Of a stretch of DNA of 8,610 nucleotides, positions 1 to 6,014 are shown piece after piece. Location of the stretch: positions 1 through 8,610 of the forward strand of contig JAHFPI010000073.1 in assembly GCA_023266795.1 (NCBI GenBank), given 5' to 3'. The stretch is from Rhodospirillales bacterium (GTDB taxonomy: Bacteria > Pseudomonadota > Alphaproteobacteria > Micavibrionales > UBA2020). The notes beneath the pieces were generated by a model. The model saw only the letters and a program-made list of their open reading frames with translations. It had not been told where the DNA came from and ran no database searches. The number at the start of each line of letters is the position of its first letter. The first letter of the stretch is position 1. The position numbers and the translations under genes are program-made.

Positions 1-9
1 TCACAAATA

Positions 10-46
10 ACGACGGGACGTGCATTTTCGTGCAGTCCCGTGTCGT
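10..46 (-). terminator. Long imperfect hairpin downstream of the tRNA, possible terminator
   Basis: The arms ACGGGAC and GTCCCGT (plus-strand reading) pair perfectly. The stem extends outward through ACGAC/GTCGT with a 2-nt bulge and inward through TGCA/TGCA. On the minus strand it lies just past the 3' end of the tRNA and is followed by TTATTTGTGA, which is only moderately T-rich. It may terminate the dnaG-rpoD-tRNA transcript or guide 3' processing. The weak U-tract keeps confidence modest. Confidence 0.45.
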
Positions 47-61
47 GGAATGTATTTAAAT

Positions 62-139
62 TGGTGGGCCCGGAGGGACTTGAACCCCCGACCAGACCGT
101 TATGAGCGGCCTGCTCTAAACCAACTGAGCTACAGGCCC
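62..139 (-). tRNA. tRNA-Ile2 (anticodon CAT, probably lysidine-modified)
   Basis: A full cloverleaf can be drawn on the minus strand: acceptor GGGCCTG/CGGGCCC with one T-G wobble, D-arm GCTC...GAGC, anticodon stem GGCCG/CGGTC around loop CTCATAA (anticodon CAT), T-arm GGGGG-TTCAAGT-CCCTC, discriminator A, and an encoded CCA at 62-64. CAT tRNAs are initiator Met, elongator Met or Ile2. The 5' G1-C72 pair argues against an initiator. The acceptor pairs C4-G69 and C5-G68 are those TilS uses in E. coli to pick tRNA-Ile2 for lysidine formation at the wobble C, which would make it read AUA. Elongator tRNA-Met is the alternative. The gene starts 18 nt after the rpoD stop on the same strand. Confidence 0.8.
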
Positions 140-143
140 ACCG

Positions 144-157
144 TTCCCTTGCGGGAA
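144..157 (-). other. Small GNRA-capped hairpin between rpoD and the tRNA
   Basis: On the minus strand TTCCC-GCAA-GGGAA forms a 5-bp stem with a GCAA tetraloop. It begins directly after the rpoD TGA and ends four bases before the tRNA 5' end. No U-tract follows, so it is unlikely to be a terminator. It fits a spacer structure in a combined rpoD-tRNA transcript, for example one that protects the rpoD mRNA 3' end after RNase P cleavage. That function is inference. Confidence 0.4.
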
Positions 158-2218
158 TCATGTATCCAAAAAGCTCCGCAGCTGGCGGGAGCGGCTTGGA
201 TGTTTCAGCTTGCGCAGCGCCTTGGCTTCGATCTGGCGGATACGTTCGCGGGTAACAGAGAACTGCCGGCCGACTTCTTCCAGCGTGTGATCCGTGTTCA
301 TGCCGATGCCGAAACGCATGCGCAGCACGCGTTCTTCGCGCGGCGTCAGCGTGGCGAGCACCCGCGTGGTCGTTTCGCGCAGGTTCGCCTGAATGGCGGC
401 ATCAACCGGCAGAATGACGTTCTTGTCCTCGATAAAATCGCCGAGCTGGCTGTCCTCCTCGTCGCCCACGGGGGTTTCGAGGGAGACCGGCTCCTTGGAA
501 ATCTTCATGACCTTGCGCACTTTATCGAGCGGCATACCGAGGCGCTCGGACAGCTCTTCCGGCGTCGGCTCGCGGCCTATTTCGTGCATCATCTGACGGC
601 TGGTGCGCACGAGCTTGTTGATCGTTTCGATCATGTGCACGGGGATACGGATGGTCCTTGCTTGGTCAGCAATGGAGCGCGTGATCGCCTGGCGTATCCA
701 CCATGTCGCGTAGGTCGAGAATTTGTAGCCGCGACGGTATTCGAATTTATCAACCGCCTTCATCAGGCCGATATTGCCCTCCTGAATGAGGTCGAGGAAC
801 TGCAGGCCACGGTTGGTGTATTTCTTCGCAATCGAGATGACGAGACGCAGGTTGGCTTCGACCATTTCTTTTTTGGCTTTGGCCGCTTCGCGCTCGCCCT
901 TCTGGATGGTATGGACGATGCGCTTGAATTCGCTCAGCGGCAGCGCCGCCGCGTGCGCGACCTTGTCGATTTCCTCGCGGACAAGCTTGACGTCGTTCTT
1001 GTGCTTCTCGGTGAATTTTTTCCAGCCCTTGCCGGTCAGCTTGGAAACTTTGGTCATCCAGCGTGAATCGTTCTCCCCGCCGCCCTGCCAGTGCTGAAGG
1101 AAGTCCTCGCGCCCGACATTGCAGGCCACGGCCATGCGCATGATCTGGCCTTCATGGCCGATCAGCTTGCGGTTCATGGAATAGAGCTGGTCAATCAGCT
1201 GCTCGGAGCGATAGGCGTTCAGCCGCACGGACTGCATCAGGTCGACCAGTTCGATCTTGCACTTGCGGTAGTTGTCCTGCAGGCGCTTGGGGATCTCCTT
1301 GGTTTGCTCCAGTGCCAGACGGCGTTCTTCCTGCACCTTGGCGAGCTTCTTGTGCGCCTTGGTGATGGCCTTGAAGGTTTCGATGACCTGCGGTTTCAGT
1401 TCCTCTTCCATCGCCGCCAGCGACAGGCTGCTCTCGTCCATCTCGCCTTCTTCTTCAGCGGGTTTGGCGGGCTCGTCGTCCTCGATGATGATGTCGTCCT
1501 CGTTACGCACTTTTTTGGCCAGAGCCTTCTTGCGCGCTTCTTCTTCCTTCAGGCGCTCTTTTTCTTTCTTCTCGATCTTTTCGGCAACGGCGGCCTGAAT
1601 GGCTTTGTTCTTTTCTTCAAAGCCTCCGGCGCCTCCGGCTTCAGGCTCTCCCTCGCCATAGGTTGCTTCCAGATCGATGATGTCGCGCAGCAGCATTTCG
1701 CCGTTTTCCAGCGCCTTGTGCCAGTTCATGATCGCCTGGATGGTGAGCGGGCTTTCGCAGATGCCGCCGATCATCATTTCACGCCCGGCCTCGATGCGCT
1801 TGGCGATCGCAATTTCGCCTTCGCGCGACAGCAGCTCGACCGAGCCCATCTCGCGCAGGTACATCCGCACAGGATCATCGGTGCGCCCCAGATCGGCCTT
1901 GGCAAGATTTCCGGCCTCCGCTTCCTCTTCATCTTTGTCTACGGCGACAACGGGCGCGGCTTCTTCATCCGCATCGGATTCATCTTCAACAAGGTTGATG
2001 CCGATATCCGACAGCATCGCCATCGTTTCATCAATCTGCTCGGAAGTGAATTCTCCCGCAGGCAAAAGTTTGTTCAGCTCGTCGTAGGTGACGTAGCCGC
2101 GCTCCTTGCCTTTCGCAATAATCTTTTTAACGGTCTTCGCCAGAGCGCCCTGAAGCGCTGTATCATCAGCTTCTTCGGCGCCGTCCGTTTCGAGTTCTTC
2201 GTTTGCCTTCGCGACCAT
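158..2218 (-). CDS. rpoD: RNA polymerase primary sigma factor RpoD (sigma-70)
   Basis: Housekeeping sigma factor that gives core RNA polymerase recognition of -10/-35 promoters. The product is 686 aa, a full length for proteobacterial RpoD. Visible parts: region 1.1 at about residues 22-78; region 1.2 with DPVRMYLREMG at 115-125; a long charged non-conserved region rich in K and E at about 196-260; region 2 at about 450-525, with NLRLVISIAKKY, DLIQEGNIGLMKAVDKF and the aromatic melting motif YATWWIRQAITR; region 3 at about 530-600; region 4 at about 610-686, with the -35-binding helix-turn-helix TLEEVGRQFSVTRERIRQIE. The C-terminus RSFLDT resembles other alphaproteobacterial RpoD. The ATG start has AGGAG (minus strand of 2229-2233) 10 nt upstream. 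It lies 62 nt downstream of dnaG on the same strand and probably shares its transcript. No damage is seen. Confidence 0.98.
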   Translation of the reverse strand: MVAKANEELETDGAEEADDTALQGALAKTVKKIIAKGKERGYVTYDELNKLLPAGEFTSEQIDETMAMLSDIGINLVEDESDADEEAAPVVAVDKDEEEAEAGNLAKADLGRTDDPVRMYLREMGSVELLSREGEIAIAKRIEAGREMMIGGICESPLTIQAIMNWHKALENGEMLLRDIIDLEATYGEGEPEAGGAGGFEEKNKAIQAAVAEKIEKKEKERLKEEEARKKALAKKVRNEDDIIIEDDEPAKPAEEEGEMDESSLSLAAMEEELKPQVIETFKAITKAHKKLAKVQEERRLALEQTKEIPKRLQDNYRKCKIELVDLMQSVRLNAYRSEQLIDQLYSMNRKLIGHEGQIMRMAVACNVGREDFLQHWQGGGENDSRWMTKVSKLTGKGWKKFTEKHKNDVKLVREEIDKVAHAAALPLSEFKRIVHTIQKGEREAAKAKKEMVEANLRLVISIAKKYTNRGLQFLDLIQEGNIGLMKAVDKFEYRRGYKFSTYATWWIRQAITRSIADQARTIRIPVHMIETINKLVRTSRQMMHEIGREPTPEELSERLGMPLDKVRKVMKISKEPVSLETPVGDEEDSQLGDFIEDKNVILPVDAAIQANLRETTTRVLATLTPREERVLRMRFGIGMNTDHTLEEVGRQFSVTRERIRQIEAKALRKLKHPSRSRQLRSFLDT

Positions 2219-2280
2219 CCGCGCTGTACTCCTGAATAAAAAACCTCATTGATCCGATTGATTTCGAATCATCAAACACC
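2219..2280 (-). promoter_or_regulatory. dnaG-rpoD intergenic spacer with rpoD ribosome binding site
   Basis: The 62-nt spacer holds a clear Shine-Dalgarno AGGAG ten bases before the rpoD ATG. Upstream of it a weak hairpin TTGAT-GATTCGAA-ATCAA lies just after the dnaG stop and is not followed directly by a T run. I see no convincing -35/-10 pair, so rpoD most simply depends on readthrough from dnaG or on a promoter inside dnaG. Confidence 0.5.
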
Positions 2281-4056
2281 CTAGGCCATCCTCGCGTTCC
2301 TAAACCCTATCTCCCATACGTCCCGCCACGCCTGACGCACCACATCGAACGGCTGACCCGGCTTCGCAAACCCTGCATGAAGATACAGCGAAGCATCGAA
2401 TATCGTCTCCAGAGCTTTGCCATGCCCTGATTCATTAAGATGTTGCTTAACCGCCTGATAGTCAAGGCTGTTCTGCTCTCCGAGCAGATTAATCAGTTCC
2501 TGCCGGATATGGTCATATTCCGTATTGGCAATCTCGATCGTGCCGAAATCCTCTCCAAACTCTTCGTAAAGCTCCGGATAGTGGATCATCAGCGCCAGTA
2601 AAATCCGCACACGGTCCGACTGGCGGAGTTTTTTGGACTTGACCGGCTCCGCCCTGACGCTGTTCGGACGGTAAGGGCTGTGAACACCGGGCTGAACCGG
2701 CTTTCCTTTAAAAAAGGGCTTCCCTGAAGTCTGACCCTTGGCTGATGAACGACTTAAAAAAACTTCATTAACTTTTTGATTAATCTCATGAATAAAAAAC
2801 TGCTGCACCGTCATATCGGCAATCTGCCGCGCCCGCTTCTCCAGCCCCGCCCGAAAACCCGCCTTGGCTTCCGGCTGGGACATGTTGCGGTCTTTTTCCT
2901 CTTCCTTCCACATCATGTCGAAAAGACCGATGGCATTTTTGAGTACACGCTCCATCGCCGGAACGCCCTCGTCCTTGATAAGGCTGTCCGGATCGTGCTC
3001 CGCCGGCAAAAAGGCAAATTTTGCAGAGTGGTCGGGCTTAAGAATCGGGAAAATGCGCTCCAGCGCCCGTCCGGCAGCTCTCTGTCCGGCTACGTCTCCG
3101 TCGAAGCACAAGATAGGCGCCCGCTTATCTGGCGGCATAACCTTCCACAGCTCCTGAATTTGAGGTTCGGTCAGTGCAGTGCCCAAGGGCGCAACGGCAG
3201 CCTTAAAGCCCGCCTGCGCCAGCGCAATCACATCCATATAGCCCTCGACAACAACGACCGGCTCGCCATCGCCGATCGCTTTGCGCGCGCGCGATAAACC
3301 GTAAAGCATTCGCCCCTTGTGAAAGATGGCCGTTTCAGGGGAATTGATATACTTGGGTGCCGACTTGTCCGCCGGACCGCCGTATCTCTCCGGCAGAACC
3401 CGCCCCCCGAAAGCAACGACACGTCCCTGAATATCCAGCACAGGGAACATCACCCTCGCTCTAAAGAATGGATATATATCGTTTTGATTTTTAGTTGATT
3501 TTTTAAACAGGCCAGCTTCGATTATAGCGTCCGTTTTGAACCCCGCTTTAAGCAGGATTTGCTTCAAACCCTGCTCCTCAGGCGTAGAAAATCCCAACCT
3601 GAAACTTCTGATTGTTTCTAAGGAAAGGCCTCTTTCTTTTAGATATTGCAAGATTTTTTTGTTTTTGACGTCATGAAGCTGCTGCTCGTAGTATTTCGCG
3701 GCGGCTTCCATCAGGTCATAGAGGGATGCCTGCTGCTTGTACTTTCTTTCGTCCTCTGGCGTGGATTTGGGAACCTGCATCCCGGCCATACTAGCCAGCT
3801 GCTCCACGGCATCCATAAAAGACATGTTGTCGTGGTTCATCAGGAATCCGATAGAATCCCCATGAGCCCCGCAGCCAAAACAGTGGTAAAAACCCTTCAC
3901 GTCGTTCACGGTAAATGACGGCGTTTTCTCTTTATGAAAAGGACAACACCCCTTATACTCCCGCCCCGCGCGGGTCAGCTTCATCCGTTTGCCGATAATA
4001 TCGGACAACGGAATGCGCGCGCGCAGCTCATCTTTAAAGGCTTCAGGCAGGGACAT
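2281..4056 (-). CDS. dnaG: DNA primase DnaG
   Basis: Makes the RNA primers for chromosome replication, working with the DnaB helicase at the fork. The product is 591 aa, close to the E. coli protein (581 aa). The N-terminal CHC2 zinc-binding domain shows C38, H41, C59 and C62 (CPFH...CFGC). The RNA-polymerase basic domain includes RVVAFGGRVLPE and KYINSPET at about 211-241. The Toprim catalytic centre shows the EGYMD motif at 271-275, FDGD at 318-321 and DPDS at 355-358. A basic, proline-rich linker at about 436-475 leads to a C-terminal DnaB-interaction region (about 476-591). All key residues are present. The start is fixed by family alignment (MSLPEAFKDELRARIPLSDI is a usual beginning), because no good Shine-Dalgarno precedes it. 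First gene of the dnaG-rpoD unit, divergent from carD. Confidence 0.97.
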   Translation of the reverse strand: MSLPEAFKDELRARIPLSDIIGKRMKLTRAGREYKGCCPFHKEKTPSFTVNDVKGFYHCFGCGAHGDSIGFLMNHDNMSFMDAVEQLASMAGMQVPKSTPEDERKYKQQASLYDLMEAAAKYYEQQLHDVKNKKILQYLKERGLSLETIRSFRLGFSTPEEQGLKQILLKAGFKTDAIIEAGLFKKSTKNQNDIYPFFRARVMFPVLDIQGRVVAFGGRVLPERYGGPADKSAPKYINSPETAIFHKGRMLYGLSRARKAIGDGEPVVVVEGYMDVIALAQAGFKAAVAPLGTALTEPQIQELWKVMPPDKRAPILCFDGDVAGQRAAGRALERIFPILKPDHSAKFAFLPAEHDPDSLIKDEGVPAMERVLKNAIGLFDMMWKEEEKDRNMSQPEAKAGFRAGLEKRARQIADMTVQQFFIHEINQKVNEVFLSRSSAKGQTSGKPFFKGKPVQPGVHSPYRPNSVRAEPVKSKKLRQSDRVRILLALMIHYPELYEEFGEDFGTIEIANTEYDHIRQELINLLGEQNSLDYQAVKQHLNESGHGKALETIFDASLYLHAGFAKPGQPFDVVRQAWRDVWEIGFRNARMA

Positions 4057-4078
4057 GCGCTGAAACTAATACAATCCC

Positions 4079-4123
4079 CGCCTTAAAAGCAAGGCGATTC
4101 CCCGGACCGGTTTTAAAGCCGGT
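4079..4123 (-). promoter_or_regulatory. Two tandem stem-loops in the dnaG leader
   Basis: Two perfect small hairpins lie 23-67 nt before the dnaG ATG. One is CGCCTT-AAAAGC-AAGGCG (4079-4096). The other is ACCGG-TTTTAAAG-CCGGT (4106-4123, plus-strand reading), which also contains a direct repeat of CCGGTTTT. Nine bases separate them. On the dnaG strand neither has a U-tract. A GGCGC stretch just outside (4127-4131) could pair alternatively with the CGCC of the first hairpin. They may form a structured 5' leader or a DNA operator; the role is unknown. Confidence 0.4.
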
Positions 4124-4171
4124 TTTGCGCCAAAAAGGGAAATTTTCTCTGTCTAAGCCCTTAATTTTTCA

Positions 4172-4181
4172 TATAATTATA
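4172..4181. promoter_or_regulatory. Palindromic TATAATTATA, possible bidirectional -10 element for dnaG-rpoD and carD
   Basis: The 10-base palindrome gives an exact TATAAT on the plus strand (4172-4177, towards carD) and on the minus strand (4176-4181, towards dnaG). It sits in a long AT-rich tract (about 4160-4235) in the middle of the divergent intergenic region. The -35 positions are poor on both sides at 16-18 nt spacing. Predicted leaders would be about 150 nt for carD and about 110 nt for dnaG. Other -10-like boxes are TATGAT (4217-4222) and TATAGT (4231-4236), both directed at carD, so the exact start sites are uncertain. Confidence 0.45.
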
Positions 4182-4278
4182 GTTGTTAATAAATTTTTAA
4201 TAAATGTTTTAATTGTTATGATATTTCAGTTATAGTCACTAACAGGTGTAGTTCCGCTCCTTTTTCACTCAAGAAGTA

Positions 4279-4395
4279 ATGGAACGTATGTATACCGATG
4301 AAATTGCAGAATTTTCTGCTTTAGAACGAGGGTTAGATGGCAAAGACAACCAAGACAAAAACGGTTTCCAAAGCGAAAAAATCCGTTGCAGTTAA
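4279..4395 (+). CDS. Possible 38-aa leader ORF overlapping the carD start
   Basis: An ATG at 4279 opens a 38-codon frame beginning MERMYTDEIAEFSALERGLD and ending at TAA 4393-4395. It is in a different frame from carD and overlaps its first 59 bases. A purine stretch AAGAAG lies only 2 nt before this ATG; an alternative ATG at 4288 has a more usual spacing from GAAG. The first half reads as a normal protein-like sequence, while the second half is the out-of-frame carD start. I do not recognise it. It could be a translated leader that affects carD translation, or chance. Confidence 0.2.
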   Translation: MERMYTDEIAEFSALERGLDGKDNQDKNGFQSEKIRCS

Positions 4396-5062
4396 AGCTG
4401 CGCCCGCTAAAAAAACTGTAACAGCCGTTAAAGTCACCGTAAAAGGTAACAAGACGACCGTCAGAGTCACGCCTCAACAAAAAAAGGCGTCCGCCCCTAA
4501 AGCGAAGGCTCCTGAAGTTGTCGCGTCCAAAGTTATGACTTCTGCTCCCGTTGTCGAAAAGAAGGTCGAGAAGCTGGACTTTGTCGCCGGTGACTTTGTC
4601 GTATATCCGGCGCATGGCGTCGGTCAGGTCGAAGGCGTGGAAGTGCAGATGATCGCCGGCATGTCCATTACCCTTTATACCATTTGTTTCGAAAAAGACC
4701 GTATGCGTCTTAAACTGCCCGTAACCAAGGTGAAAGCTTCCGGTCTCCGCAAGCTGTCTTCCAAGGATCGCCTGAAGGATGCGCTGGCCACTTTACAGGG
4801 TCGCTCGCAGGTGCGCCGTATCATGTGGAGCCGCCGCGCTCAGGAATATGAAGCAAAGATCAATTCCGGCGACCCCGTTTCCATCGCTGAAGTTCTCCGC
4901 GACCTCAAGAAAGCCGGGGATCAGGGCGAACAGTCCTATAGCGAACGCCAGATATATCAGGCCGCGCTGGCACGCCTTGCCCGTGAAGTCGCCGCAATTG
5001 AAAAGATCGACGAGAAAAAAGCCGCTGAAAAGCTTGAGGCGGTTCTTTCCAACGTCGCTTAA
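4337..5062 (+). CDS. carD: CarD/CdnL-family RNA polymerase-binding regulator with basic N-terminal extension
   Basis: CarD/CdnL proteins bind the RNA polymerase beta subunit and the upstream edge of the -10 region and stabilise open complexes at housekeeping promoters. The product is 241 aa. Residues about 82-140 form the RNAP-interaction (Tudor-like) domain, with FVVYPAHGVGQVEGVE. Residues about 145-236 form the helical DNA-contacting domain, with W164 in IMWSRRAQEYEAKINSGDP, the wedge tryptophan of the family, then IAEVLRDL. Residues 1-66 are an unusual tail with 17 Lys, one Arg and a single acidic residue, rich in Ala, Thr and Val. The ATG is preceded directly by an in-frame TAG, and by GAGGG four bases upstream, so the frame cannot extend. 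Starting at Met67 would give about 175 aa, nearer the usual family size, but has no visible ribosome site. Divergent from dnaG-rpoD; followed by a strong terminator. Confidence 0.93.
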   Translation: MAKTTKTKTVSKAKKSVAVKAAPAKKTVTAVKVTVKGNKTTVRVTPQQKKASAPKAKAPEVVASKVMTSAPVVEKKVEKLDFVAGDFVVYPAHGVGQVEGVEVQMIAGMSITLYTICFEKDRMRLKLPVTKVKASGLRKLSSKDRLKDALATLQGRSQVRRIMWSRRAQEYEAKINSGDPVSIAEVLRDLKKAGDQGEQSYSERQIYQAALARLAREVAAIEKIDEKKAAEKLEAVLSNVA

Positions 5063-5082
5063 AGATACCTGAATTTGAATAC

Positions 5083-5117
5083 AAAGGCGGCCTGTAACAG
5101 GGCCGCCTTTTATTTTC
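5083..5117 (+). terminator. Strong intrinsic terminator of carD
   Basis: The arms AAAGGCGGCC (5083-5092) and GGCCGCCTTT (5101-5110) pair perfectly around the 8-nt loop TGTAACAG and are followed by a T-rich tail (TTTTATTTT). It begins 20 nt after the carD stop. It should isolate carD from the next gene, whose start lies only about 30 nt further on. Confidence 0.92.
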
Positions 5118-5143
5118 TTTTAAAAGCAGGTAGTCTTTACCTT

Positions 5144-5941
5144 ATGTCCTTTAAAAACAAATTTTCCAATCTCGGACAACCCCGTAAGATCTGGGTAATG
5201 GCTGCAATTCACGGCGCACAGGCACGGCTGGTCACGCTGCATAAGACCCTGTTCGGCAAAATAGCTCCCGGCGACCGGCTGCTCTATACCGGAAACTACC
5301 TGAGCGGACAGGAAGCCCTGCCGATTGAAACGCTGGACGAAATTCTCTATTTCCGCCGTACGCTACTTGCTCTCCCCGACATGCAGACGGAGGATTTTGT
5401 CTATCTGCGCGGCATTCAGGAAGAATTGTGGAGCAAGCTGCTGCAATTGCAACTTACCCCCAGCCCCCGTCAGGTCATCGACTGGATGGTGCGGCGGTAT
5501 CCCGAAATGGAGGCTGTCCTGAACGGCTACGGCAGCAGTTTTGATGAGGCGGCGCGTGTCGCGCGGGAAGGCGTCCTCAGCATGACGAAATGGACATCCG
5601 CACTCAAACTTTCTGTCCGCCTGCATCCGGGCCATGAAAAGTTTTTTTCCATCCTGCACCGTGCCGCTTTCACCGAAAACCTTACCAGCAACGATAATAA
5701 CCTCCTGTTTGTCCACGCCGGACTGGATCCGCAACTGCCGCTCGTTGCGCAGGGGGATAACTTTTGGTGGGCGTCCAAGCAATTCAGCCAGATTCAGGAA
5801 ACCTACCACCCCTTCAAATCCGTCATCCGTGGCTTTGACCCTGACCATCAGGGGCTTCGGATCGGCCCTGCCACCGTCAGTCTGGACGGCGGCGACCAAT
5901 TGCTCTGCGCCGAGATGTCGGGACAGGGAGATGTGCTGTAA
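5144..5941 (+). CDS. Degenerate PPP/ApaH-like metallophosphatase homologue (probable pseudoenzyme)
   Basis: A 265-aa cytoplasmic protein with no signal peptide. The order of motifs follows the bacterial PPP-type serine/threonine phosphatase fold, but the metal ligands are mostly replaced. GDxHG appears as AAIHG (20-24; Asp to Ala21). GDYxD appears as GNYLS (50-54; Asp to Asn51). GNHE appears as GIQE (90-93; Asn-His to Ile-Gln). The late GHT appears as GFD (230-232; His to Phe). LFVHAGLDP with H191 is kept. The frame is open and protein-like, so it is a divergent gene rather than a decayed one; it is unlikely to hydrolyse phosphoesters and may bind a partner or ligand. The ATG at 5144 is chosen because an upstream TTG (5075) would place the carD terminator inside the gene. 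AGG lies 13 nt upstream. No clear promoter is seen between the terminator and the start. Confidence 0.75.
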   Translation: MSFKNKFSNLGQPRKIWVMAAIHGAQARLVTLHKTLFGKIAPGDRLLYTGNYLSGQEALPIETLDEILYFRRTLLALPDMQTEDFVYLRGIQEELWSKLLQLQLTPSPRQVIDWMVRRYPEMEAVLNGYGSSFDEAARVAREGVLSMTKWTSALKLSVRLHPGHEKFFSILHRAAFTENLTSNDNNLLFVHAGLDPQLPLVAQGDNFWWASKQFSQIQETYHPFKSVIRGFDPDHQGLRIGPATVSLDGGDQLLCAEMSGQGDVL

Positions 5942-5954
5942 ATTGTGGCAGCTT

Positions 5955-5990
5955 AGGGCTGACCGGCATTTTCAGCCTTCATTTCTATCC
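5955..5990 (+). terminator. Possible weak intrinsic terminator
   Basis: AGGGCTGA (5955-5962) and TCAGCCTT (5972-5979) form an 8-bp stem with one G-T pair and a 9-nt loop, followed by CATTTCTATCC. It lies 13 nt after the phosphatase-like gene and 25 nt before the next start. The tail is only partly T-rich, so readthrough is likely. Confidence 0.4.
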
Positions 5991-6014
5991 CTTAATCGTG
6001 CTAATGATGAAAGA

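Noticed and set aside
62..139. Initiator or elongator tRNA-Met
   Set aside because: The G1-C72 pair argues against initiator; the C4-G69 and C5-G68 pairs favour tRNA-Ile2, though elongator Met is not fully excluded.
1091..2239. A long open frame on the plus strand across the 5' half of rpoD
   Set aside because: It is antisense to an unmistakable sigma factor, with a low-complexity Phe/Leu/His-rich product and no motif; it is a by-product of rpoD codon bias.
3479..3665. AT-rich stretch with A/T runs inside dnaG, suspected frameshift or inserted segment
   Set aside because: The primase frame stays open and the encoded residues match the family order (RNA-polymerase domain start), so it is only local composition.
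5075..5143. An upstream TTG start that would lengthen the phosphatase-like protein by 23 residues
   Set aside because: The added segment is encoded by the carD terminator hairpin and has no ribosome site; ATG 5144 is the sensible start.
5363..5899. Minus-strand 178-codon frame
   Set aside because: Antisense to the phosphatase-like gene, with no recognisable domain or ribosome site.
5634..6014. In-frame extension upstream of the SNase-like gene
   Set aside because: It overlaps the phosphatase-like gene in another frame, and a clean signal peptide starts at ATG 6015.
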